Of a DNA stretch of 64,000 nt, positions 54,783 to 62,095 are shown piece by piece. A program made the translations under genes and the position numbers. This stretch comes from Motiliproteus sp036964625. Its GTDB lineage: Bacteria; Pseudomonadota; Gammaproteobacteria; Pseudomonadales; Balneatricaceae. A model generated the notes under the pieces. The model saw only the letters and a list, made by a program, of their open reading frames with translations. It searched no databases and had not been told where the DNA came from. The stretch's first letter is position 1; each line of letters begins with the position of its first letter. Location of the stretch: the NCBI GenBank assembly GCA_036964625.1, contig JBALTG010000007.1, forward strand, positions 1 through 64,000, in the 5' to 3' direction.

Positions 54783-55523
54783 ATGCGTTCATCGGTTTAT
54801 CTATTCTCCCTAGCGTTGCTGACTAGCAGCAACCTGACTCTGGCCGCACCTGTTACCGAGGCAATGACGCAGGCGATTACGCAGAATTTGAAGATAGTTA
54901 ATCAGCAGATTCAGATCCGTGGCATTACCCCCTCTCCGATCGACGGTCTGTACCAGGTCGAGATCGATACCGGCGAGGTCATCCTGACCAGTGGCGATGG
55001 TAAGCACTTTGTACTCGGTGATCTGTATGGAATTAAGGGGCAGCGTTTCGTTAACCTCAGCCAACAGCGTCAGAAAAAGCAGCGTGCCGAGACGCTGAAG
55101 TCGCTGAATAAAGACGATATGGTGATATTTTCACCGGCGGCTGAGGTTAAGTCCGTAGTCTATGCCTTCACCGATGTTGACTGTGGTTACTGTCAGAAAC
55201 TACATAGCGAAATGGCCGAATACAATAAGGCGGGCATCGAAATTCGCTATCTGGCCTTCCCTCGTGGTGGACTGCGGTCCAAAACCTACCAGGACATGGT
55301 CTCGGTGTGGTGTGCGGATGACCCTAAAGCGGCAATGACCAGCTCCAAATCCGGTGGCCAGTTAGAGTCGAAAGAGTGCGAGAATCCCGTTGCGGAGCAG
55401 TATGCAATGGGCACTGCGTTTGGCGTGACCGGAACCCCTGCGCTGGTGTTTGAAGATGGCTCGTTGCTGCCGGGTTACCTGCCAGTGGAGAAACTAAGCG
55501 CGTACCTGCAAGAGAATATGTAA
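54783..55523 (+). CDS. dsbC: DsbC, periplasmic disulfide isomerase
   Basis: A signal peptide (about 1-22, ending LAAP) leads into an N-terminal dimerisation domain and a C-terminal thioredoxin fold with the active site DVDCGYCQKLHSE (CGYC). The cis-Pro loop is GTPALVFEDG. The second cysteine pair (VWCADD, KECENP) is present as in E. coli DsbC. It follows xerD by 61 bases. Confidence 0.95.
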   Translation: MRSSVYLFSLALLTSSNLTLAAPVTEAMTQAITQNLKIVNQQIQIRGITPSPIDGLYQVEIDTGEVILTSGDGKHFVLGDLYGIKGQRFVNLSQQRQKKQRAETLKSLNKDDMVIFSPAAEVKSVVYAFTDVDCGYCQKLHSEMAEYNKAGIEIRYLAFPRGGLRSKTYQDMVSVWCADDPKAAMTSSKSGGQLESKECENPVAEQYAMGTAFGVTGTPALVFEDGSLLPGYLPVEKLSAYLQENM

Positions 55524-55545
55524 TCGGCTTGGTTGGATCCTGATT

Positions 55546-55582
55546 AAAAACCGCCTCAGTCTTTGGCTGAGGCGGTTTTTTG
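55546..55582 (+). terminator. Rho-independent terminator after dsbC
   Basis: CCGCCTCAG (55551-55559), a 7-base loop, CTGAGGCGG (55567-55575) and six T residues. Flanking AAAAA also pairs. It ends the xerD-dsbC transcript 23 bases beyond the dsbC stop. Confidence 0.93.
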
Positions 55583-55760
55583 TTATTAGCGACAGCTTTT
55601 AAAAAATCCAGGACGGCTTGAAACAACGCCATTTGTGGCTATTTAAAACTGCGCTAAGCATAAATTGACCCCATAATCGGATCGCGAGGGTGCCTCTAAC
55701 CCTCAGCCCTCACAGCAGCCAGTATGCGGATCCGGACACGATTTTTTTAGAGAGGTAGCA

Positions 55761-56078
55761 ATGAGATTTAGCCATAAAGACAAAAAAGACCCACGCGTGT
55801 CCAGGCAGTCAACCTATGCTTTTGATTTTGTAAAGAAGTTTGATGAGTCACCGAAAGAGCAAGGTGTTTTCGTGCTGTTGAATGAGACCAGCGATGTGCT
55901 CTACGTGGGACGTGCGGCAGCGGGTGGTTTTGAGCAGACGTTGTCGGGTCTGAGCGATACAGTTTGTGCCAGTAATGTGGTTGCTTATCGCTGGTTTGTT
56001 ACTGAGGACGAGCAGGCGGCGGACGCTTTAGCGCAGCATTGGATTGGAAAATACCAACCAGACAATCAGGCCTTATAG
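55761..56078 (+). CDS. Small hypothetical protein with GIY-YIG-like pattern
   Basis: A 105-aa protein starting MRFSHKDKKDP, preceded by AGAGAGG. QGVFVLLNETSDVLYVGRAAAGG resembles the GIY-YIG core, with the first motif degenerate (GVF) and YVG standing for YIG, and the later alpha-helix EDEQAADALAQHWIGKYQP resembles the helix carrying the catalytic Glu. Catalytic Arg and Glu positions cannot be assigned with confidence. It is an orphan between dsbC and the idr-like operon. Confidence 0.6.
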   Translation: MRFSHKDKKDPRVSRQSTYAFDFVKKFDESPKEQGVFVLLNETSDVLYVGRAAAGGFEQTLSGLSDTVCASNVVAYRWFVTEDEQAADALAQHWIGKYQPDNQAL

Positions 56079-56179
56079 CTGATAAGCAGGTATTGAAGGG
56101 AGGGGGAGGGCTGATCGTACGCATATAAAAATGAGACTTTTCAGCCTCCTTTTTACGATCTCTGTTTCAGCCCCGGTTT

Positions 56180-58888
56180 TTAGCCCGTCACGCCGATGTT
56201 TCTCGGTACGAACGAGAAGCTGCGGAATTCCGATTTGTACTTGGATTCTCCGAGTTTGCGGATCCGGGCGACGCCCATCTTATAGTTGTAGTTACCACTG
56301 ATGTTATCCACCACGCGGGCGGTCAGCGAGTTGCTGGGCTGGCGCATGTCGAGCATGTTGGCGTACAGAACACCCTCCTTCACCGCTGGCGTGACGATAG
56401 CTACCGCAGTCACCGCCGCCTTACTTAGCTCGATATGACCGCGCGCAAGCAGCTCGGAGAACTGGAAGTTGTTGCTATCGACACCGATCAATGTGTCTTT
56501 AAAGGCCGGAACGCGGTCCGAATACATCATCACCTGGTCGCCCGATTCTATGCCGCGCTTTTTCGCGTCTGCGGGATGAATTTCGACCCAGTTCTCCGGC
56601 CAACGCTGAGTGGTGTACGGCCGTCGCTCGATATCATCGAAGCCGGACTGCCAGATCTCGTTGATACGACCGTTGCTGAACCACAGCTCATCATCCTTCG
56701 GCGTCATCCAGGCATGGAAGTCTGCAAACAGACTCCAGGGGTGTTTCTGGATGTTGACCTTCCCGGTTTGGCTGTTGAAATGGGTCAACTGCTTCTTCAG
56801 GGTATTTGCCCCTTTAGGTCCATCAGTGAGTCCCTTTCGGTCCAGTTCGGCGGCGCTCAGGCTGGTATCGTGTAATCGTTTGGTCCCGACCAGCTCGCCG
56901 GTGTCGTAGTTATAAAACACCGGTCCCTGGATACCGTCGGTACCGAATTCGGCCAGCTTCTGGTGTAGGGTCTTGCCCTCTTTATGGGCAGCGATCTTGA
57001 TCATGTGGAAGTCTTTACGGCTACCACGGCTGAAGCGCGATGCTTCTTCGGCGACTTCGTTGGCGTTCTTCCAGTCAAAACCGTCGAAGCCCATCCGGGT
57101 CGCCAGTTGAGCGATGATCCACCAATCCGGCTTGGCATTGCCCGGTGCGTCATAGAATTTCTGGTACAATCGTAACCGGCGCTCACCATTGGCGCGGATA
57201 AAGTTCTCTTCCCCCCAGCCCGCAGCTGGGAAGATGATATCGGCAAAGTGGCCGCCGATCGGTTCGCGCAGGTAGATATCTTGATTAATCACCACCATGC
57301 CGCCAGAATCCGCCCGTTTTTTCAGGGTATCGATGATCTCCTGCTTGTCGTAACTGCGGACCTGATGCGGATTGGCGGTGACCAGCTCCCAGAACTTTTT
57401 CTGCAGCCCTTGTGAGCCGCACATCGCCTGAATCCAGGTGGTTCCGATGACGTGGGCGAAGCGGGTATGACCCGAATAGGTCCAGCGGTCGGTATCCAGG
57501 GCGCGACGACGACGCCCCGGCAATTTCTCCGGTGATTTGTTGCGCGGGTAACTGCCGCCTTTTTGACCGCCGCGCTGGTGCCCCCCGAGTCGCCCTACGA
57601 CTTGGCCTGGGCGTCCACCGGCGCCACAGATGGTGGCGATGGCACTGATGGCGTTGGTATTGGCGGTATTGTTGGACCAGTAGAAGCCTTTCTCGATCGC
57701 AAAAGAGGCTTTTACGCGACTGCCGTCCGCCTTGGGTTTCGCCAGCGCTTCAGCCGCCTGATAGATCTTATCGACATCGACCTGGGCCATCTCAGCCGCT
57801 ACCGAAGGCTCGAACTCTTTCTGCGCCAGGTTCCATTTTTTGTAGTCCGCGAAATCTTTAACCTGGAACTTGCCCCAGGTGGTGCGCCATTGCCACGGCG
57901 TATTACGGGTGCCCTGACCGAATCCGGAGGAGCTTTCCCAGCCGTTGTTGACCCAAGCTTCGATCCAGTCCTGATCTTCCCAGCCTTTCTCCAGAATGAC
58001 CCGGATGATCGCACCCAGTACCAGGTTGTCGGTACCCGGAAGCACATCCAGATGGATTCCACCGTGCTTCTTCATGAAAGCGATACCGGCAGTCTCTCGC
58101 GGATTCAGCATCACCGTCTTCATGCCACGGCGGATGGCTGGCATCATGTGCTGGGTGAACAGTACTGTCTTGGTTTCGTACGGATCGGTGCCGCAGATCA
58201 TTAGCGTATCGGCCGAACCCCAATCCTCGTAGCTGGGACCGAAGTTATCGAAACCGGCATCGCGGAAGCCCGGCGTCGAGGTGACGTCGGAAGGGGTGTC
58301 GTGGAAGGTGAAGTTGGGTGTATTAACATGCCGCATGGCGTACTTGGTGATGGCGTAGGTGTTTTCGATGTACTGATAGGAGAACGTCTTGACGCCGTAA
58401 GCCGCATCACCGTGTTTTTCGCGCACGTAGTTGCCCACTTCAGCGGCGATATCCAGCGCGAAATCCCAGGGTACCGGCTGCAACGTGCCGCCGATCCGGA
58501 CCATCGGACTGGTCAGGCGGTCGCGAGTCGGCGTCATCGGGTTGTACACCTTGGAGGCCAGCAGGCCACCCCGCATACTGGAATCACCGTGGGTGTTGAC
58601 GACCTTGGTATCTTTATCGGGCACGATAACGATGTTATGCGGCATGCCGTTGTGCATCACCACGTTGTGCTGGGTGGGTGCCACCCAGGCTTGCAGTGGG
58701 ACGCTGGGGAAGTCGATACCAAACGCATTTTCAGCCGCCTGCATACCGCCATTAGCGGATCCAACCGGCCAGCGGTAGACCTTGTAGCCGCAGGCGACGA
58801 TACAGTAGTCGCAGGCGGTGGTGATCACCTCTGCATGTTTGGGAGGCAGTGGCGCATGATCTTCGGGTAAGTAATAATTAGTAGCCAT
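56180..58888 (-). CDS. idrA: AioA-like molybdopterin oxidoreductase, probable iodate reductase catalytic subunit IdrA
   Basis: A 902-aa DMSO-reductase-family protein of the arsenite-oxidase branch. Near the N-terminus ACDYCIVACGY (Cys 26, 29, 33) with Ser near 103-104 in GDSSMRGG is the [3Fe-4S] arrangement of that branch, and no Mo-coordinating Cys/Ser/SeCys loop is obvious. It has no signal peptide; export with the Tat-tagged Rieske partner is expected. The operon partners (Rieske protein and two diheme peroxidases) match idrABP1P2 known from Pseudomonas sp. SCT and Denitromonas, where IdrA reduces iodate in the periplasm. Arsenite oxidase is the alternative; no aioXSR genes are present in the window. 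Confidence 0.78.
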   Translation of the reverse strand: MATNYYLPEDHAPLPPKHAEVITTACDYCIVACGYKVYRWPVGSANGGMQAAENAFGIDFPSVPLQAWVAPTQHNVVMHNGMPHNIVIVPDKDTKVVNTHGDSSMRGGLLASKVYNPMTPTRDRLTSPMVRIGGTLQPVPWDFALDIAAEVGNYVREKHGDAAYGVKTFSYQYIENTYAITKYAMRHVNTPNFTFHDTPSDVTSTPGFRDAGFDNFGPSYEDWGSADTLMICGTDPYETKTVLFTQHMMPAIRRGMKTVMLNPRETAGIAFMKKHGGIHLDVLPGTDNLVLGAIIRVILEKGWEDQDWIEAWVNNGWESSSGFGQGTRNTPWQWRTTWGKFQVKDFADYKKWNLAQKEFEPSVAAEMAQVDVDKIYQAAEALAKPKADGSRVKASFAIEKGFYWSNNTANTNAISAIATICGAGGRPGQVVGRLGGHQRGGQKGGSYPRNKSPEKLPGRRRRALDTDRWTYSGHTRFAHVIGTTWIQAMCGSQGLQKKFWELVTANPHQVRSYDKQEIIDTLKKRADSGGMVVINQDIYLREPIGGHFADIIFPAAGWGEENFIRANGERRLRLYQKFYDAPGNAKPDWWIIAQLATRMGFDGFDWKNANEVAEEASRFSRGSRKDFHMIKIAAHKEGKTLHQKLAEFGTDGIQGPVFYNYDTGELVGTKRLHDTSLSAAELDRKGLTDGPKGANTLKKQLTHFNSQTGKVNIQKHPWSLFADFHAWMTPKDDELWFSNGRINEIWQSGFDDIERRPYTTQRWPENWVEIHPADAKKRGIESGDQVMMYSDRVPAFKDTLIGVDSNNFQFSELLARGHIELSKAAVTAVAIVTPAVKEGVLYANMLDMRQPSNSLTARVVDNISGNYNYKMGVARIRKLGESKYKSEFRSFSFVPRNIGVTG

Positions 58889-58899
58889 CTCTTATACTC

Positions 58900-59532
58900 C
58901 TAGCCATGCGCCAAGTTTTCATTGCGTCCGAACAGCAATCCGAGGATGCCAACCGCATAGATATCGTCGCCATCGATCTCCAGCAACACCTGCGGTAAGC
59001 TCTCGTAAGCCTGGCCGGAGACGATGATGCCGTGACGGCGTAGATCAAACAGCGACAGGTGAAATGGACACTGCCCCAGCGTGCGGTGTTCATTGGTCGC
59101 CAGATAAGAGCCGTTCAACGGTCCACCCTGATGGGTACACATGTAGCTAAAACCGACGATGTCCCGATGCGGGCCTACGCCACCGCCACCCTGAACGCCC
59201 ATCTTCACCACCATACAGGAGGTGTTTTTACCGTCGTCCGGGTAGTTGAAGTCGACCGGCACGTTGTCTTTCAGGTCGCTCAGCTGAGCTATCCGTTTAC
59301 GCGGATAGGTGACCACTCGGGCCGGCAGTGCCTGGGCTTGAGCGGTACCCGGAAACAGGTTGATGCTGATGACACTGGCTGTTGCGGCAGCAGAGCCGCT
59401 ATACATCAGGAAGTTTCTCCGCGACAGCATGCAGTTACCCTGTTTGGCTGCGCTTTGTTTGCCAGCAGCGGCGTGCTCTTCATCTTTATGAGTGTTTTTA
59501 TGATCGGTTTTGGTGCGCTTGAAAAGGCTCAT
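58900..59532 (-). CDS. idrB: Tat-exported Rieske iron-sulfur protein, probable IdrB
   Basis: A 210-aa small subunit. A long hydrophilic N-terminus is followed by a Tat signal (SRRNFLMYSGSAAATASVISINLFPG) and a Rieske domain with CTHQGG and CPFHLS supplying the Cys-His ligand pairs. The two extra cysteines that form a disulfide in classical Rieske proteins and in Alcaligenes AioB are absent (G and F occupy those positions). Its start overlaps the upstream peroxidase stop (ATGA) and it ends 11 bases before idrA. Confidence 0.83.
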   Translation of the reverse strand: MSLFKRTKTDHKNTHKDEEHAAAGKQSAAKQGNCMLSRRNFLMYSGSAAATASVISINLFPGTAQAQALPARVVTYPRKRIAQLSDLKDNVPVDFNYPDDGKNTSCMVVKMGVQGGGGVGPHRDIVGFSYMCTHQGGPLNGSYLATNEHRTLGQCPFHLSLFDLRRHGIIVSGQAYESLPQVLLEIDGDDIYAVGILGLLFGRNENLAHG

Positions 59533-60707
59533 TTTTTGGCCTCCATCAACTCTTCTTGGGTGAACAGGGGGGCGTAGGGAGGCAGCTTGGGCCAGGCCAT
59601 TTTTATCCGGTCACCGGAGAAGGCTTCCACGAACGCAACCAGGTCGGCAGTCTCGGCGGCACTCAGCCCCAGAGGCTTTATCAGGGCACTTTTGCTGTTT
59701 GGGAAGCCGGAACTACGACCATCGGCTGCCACACCGCCTCGGTTGTAGAATTCAACCACATCCTTCAGCGTAGCCAGGGTACCGTTATGCATGTACGGTG
59801 CGGTGTACAGGGTATAGCGTAGTGACGGCACCCGGAACTTGCCTTTGTGCTGTTTTAACTTGCCGCGAAAATAGAGCCCGGGGTCGGCCTTGGTGGTGCG
59901 ATACATGTTCTCGGTGGAGCCCTTGGCGAACAGCTCGTAGCGGAAGGTGATCTGTTTCAGCGGATCGGTTTCCCAGGCCAGGTTGGTGGGGACGCCGATG
60001 TTGTAGAACTGCTCGTTGGAGGCTAATGCACCGTTATGGCACTGGATGCAGTTGGCCTTGTTCTCGAACAACTCCTTGCCGCGCAGTTGAGTTTTGGTGA
60101 GGGCTGACGTGTCGCCCTTGAGGTAGTTATCCAGCGGTGTGTCGGTCTGCACCAGGGTTCGCTCGAAGGCCGCGATCGCTTTCCAGGCGTTACCTATTTT
60201 GGGCCAGCGATCACCGAATACGGCTTGAAAACGCTGCTGATAGTCAGGGATCAGCGCCAGTCTGGATTCCATGATGTCCGACTCACCGTTACCGGCGACC
60301 GCCCCTGTCGCCGCCCCTTTGGCCTGCTTCTCCAGCGAGTTGGCTGAACCGGCCCAGAACAGTTTGCCGTAGTAAGCCGAGTTGATAATGGTTTGGCTGT
60401 TACGCCAATGCACGGTGCTCGGGTATCCCATCGAGATATCGGTCGGGAAATCCCATCCCAGTGCCGGGTTATGACAGGTGGCGCAGGAGGTTGAACCGTC
60501 GCCACCCAGTCGGCCATCGAAGAACAGCAGTTTACCCAGCTCAATTTTGGCATCGGTCTGTTGGTTGTCTGCCGGAACCGGCACTGCCCCGAGTGGCGCC
60601 AGTGGCTCGGGAGTCTCTGCGGCCGTGGCCATGGAGGCCATCAATAGGCTGGAACCGACCAGAGCGGTTGCCAGCAGGGGAGAGCCGGTGTTAATGATTT
60701 TTTTCAT
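59529..60707 (-). CDS. idrP1: Diheme cytochrome c peroxidase, probable IdrP1
   Basis: A 392-aa periplasmic protein: signal peptide (about 1-29, ending ATAAE), first heme site SCATCHNPALGWDF, second heme site CIQCHNGALAS, and the MauG/CcpA-family segments KAIAAFERTL, FRVPSLR.T..APYMHNGTLATLKDVVEFYNRGG. In idr clusters two such proteins are proposed to remove hydrogen peroxide or hypoiodous intermediates released during iodate reduction. P1/P2 numbering is by position only. Confidence 0.82.
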   Translation of the reverse strand: MKKIINTGSPLLATALVGSSLLMASMATAAETPEPLAPLGAVPVPADNQQTDAKIELGKLLFFDGRLGGDGSTSCATCHNPALGWDFPTDISMGYPSTVHWRNSQTIINSAYYGKLFWAGSANSLEKQAKGAATGAVAGNGESDIMESRLALIPDYQQRFQAVFGDRWPKIGNAWKAIAAFERTLVQTDTPLDNYLKGDTSALTKTQLRGKELFENKANCIQCHNGALASNEQFYNIGVPTNLAWETDPLKQITFRYELFAKGSTENMYRTTKADPGLYFRGKLKQHKGKFRVPSLRYTLYTAPYMHNGTLATLKDVVEFYNRGGVAADGRSSGFPNSKSALIKPLGLSAAETADLVAFVEAFSGDRIKMAWPKLPPYAPLFTQEELMEAKK

Positions 60708-60719
60708 AAGATATCACCC

Positions 60720-61829
60720 CTAGTTGCGTGCCCGTTTCCAGTCTGGAATCACCTGATAGCCATAGGATTGGGTATCCTTGTAGACGTGCACCTCGCTGGT
60801 CAGAGGGTCTCCGCTAAGGGCTTTTAAGAAACTCAGCAGATCGGTTTGATCTTGCTGGCTGAGATTCAGCGGTTTGAGCCGTGAATCTTTATTGCGGTCC
60901 TCGCCACCACCCTTGTTGTAGAATGCCACCACCTCAGCGAGGCTGCCGATCATGCCGTTATGCATATAGGGTGCGGTGTAGTTCAGCTCGCGCAACGTCG
61001 GTGTCATAAAGGTACCGGCATCAGACTTGTCGGCTTTCTTCTCGATGATATGGCCACCCATATCCCGCTTCAGGTCCATATAGTTCTCGGTACCCATAAA
61101 CATGTTGTAAGCGATAAACGCCTGGTGGTTTTTAGGATTCAGGAAAATGTCCCGGTTCTCGGGTACGCCGGTGTTATGCAGCAGTCCGTCGCTGAAGGTC
61201 GGACCGTTGTGGCAGGCCACGCAGCCGGCTTTGCCCTTAAATAAGGTCAAACCGCGCATCGCTGCTGCTGCCATTTTCTTGTTATCAAACGGTGAGTTTG
61301 TTGAGGACAGGGTTTTGAGGTATTCAGGAATCGCCTTGCGCACACCGCCGTTGGAGGGTTCGCCATAGCCCGCCTGCTTGAACATCTGCACGTAGACCGG
61401 ATCCTGTTTGATTCGCTCCTGCATCAACCGCATGTCCATATTCATCAAGTAGTCTTCAGTGATCATCTCTCGGGTGACGTCGTTTAGATTGGTACCCAGG
61501 CGACCGTCGTGCATCCAGCGTGATTTTTGCGCGACGTTGATCAGTGTTGGCGCGTTACGGAAGTGACCGTTACCCGGATAACCAGGTGAAAGTGCCTGCC
61601 TGGATGCAAAGCCGTTGTCGGGCTGGTGGCAGGTGGCACAGGAGATGGCGCTATCGCCGGACAGTCGCGTATCGAAAAACAGACGTTTCCCTAGCGCGGA
61701 TTTAGCTTGATCCAGGTTGAGCTGGGGCAGTGGGCCCAGTCGATCGGTGGCTGTGGCGTATCCGGTCAGCCAAACAAGCCCGGTAGCGACCAGAGTGATA
61801 ATCTTCTGGGGAGCAGAGAATCTACGCAT
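60720..61829 (-). CDS. idrP2: Diheme cytochrome c peroxidase, probable IdrP2
   Basis: A 369-aa protein with a signal peptide (about 1-27), heme sites SCATCHQPDNGF and CVACHNGPTFSDG, and the family segments KRLFFDTRLSGD, TPTLRELNYTAPYMHNGMIGSLAEVVAFYNKGG. GGAGG precedes the ATG by 8 bases, and it is the first gene of the operon. It differs clearly from its neighbour, so the pair is an old duplication or separate recruitment, not a recent copy. Confidence 0.82.
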   Translation of the reverse strand: MRRFSAPQKIITLVATGLVWLTGYATATDRLGPLPQLNLDQAKSALGKRLFFDTRLSGDSAISCATCHQPDNGFASRQALSPGYPGNGHFRNAPTLINVAQKSRWMHDGRLGTNLNDVTREMITEDYLMNMDMRLMQERIKQDPVYVQMFKQAGYGEPSNGGVRKAIPEYLKTLSSTNSPFDNKKMAAAAMRGLTLFKGKAGCVACHNGPTFSDGLLHNTGVPENRDIFLNPKNHQAFIAYNMFMGTENYMDLKRDMGGHIIEKKADKSDAGTFMTPTLRELNYTAPYMHNGMIGSLAEVVAFYNKGGGEDRNKDSRLKPLNLSQQDQTDLLSFLKALSGDPLTSEVHVYKDTQSYGYQVIPDWKRARN

Positions 61830-62095
61830 CTAGGTTTCCTCCAATAGACGCAGGCATCATATGACGGTTGATATTAAGCGCTCCGAGGGTCGAAGTTGCG
61901 GGCACTCAAAACGAGGTTCTTTAGGTTTAGCAGTAAAAAATTCAACGCGCACAATATTTATCCTTTTGTTGTCATTTGTTAGATTTTGCACTGTCGTCAA
62001 CTATGATGAATGCGGCTATCTACCACGGACGTGATCGGTTCGGCGAGACTTTACGGGTGGTCAGCCGTGATTAAGCCACTGCGTAGGAGCTGTCT
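61830..62095. promoter_or_regulatory. Divergent promoter region, idr-like operon and HEAT-repeat gene
   Basis: 266 bases, AT-rich at 61920-62010. A TATGAT hexamer near 62002 may be a rightward -10 element. TTGAT near 61866 is only half of an FNR box. No -24/-12 element is visible. No firm promoter call is possible. Confidence 0.45.

Noticed and set aside
56180..59532. Straight arsenite oxidase (aioAB) call
   Set aside because: The two diheme peroxidase genes in the same operon and the absence of aio regulators favour iodate reductase; kept only as the alternative.
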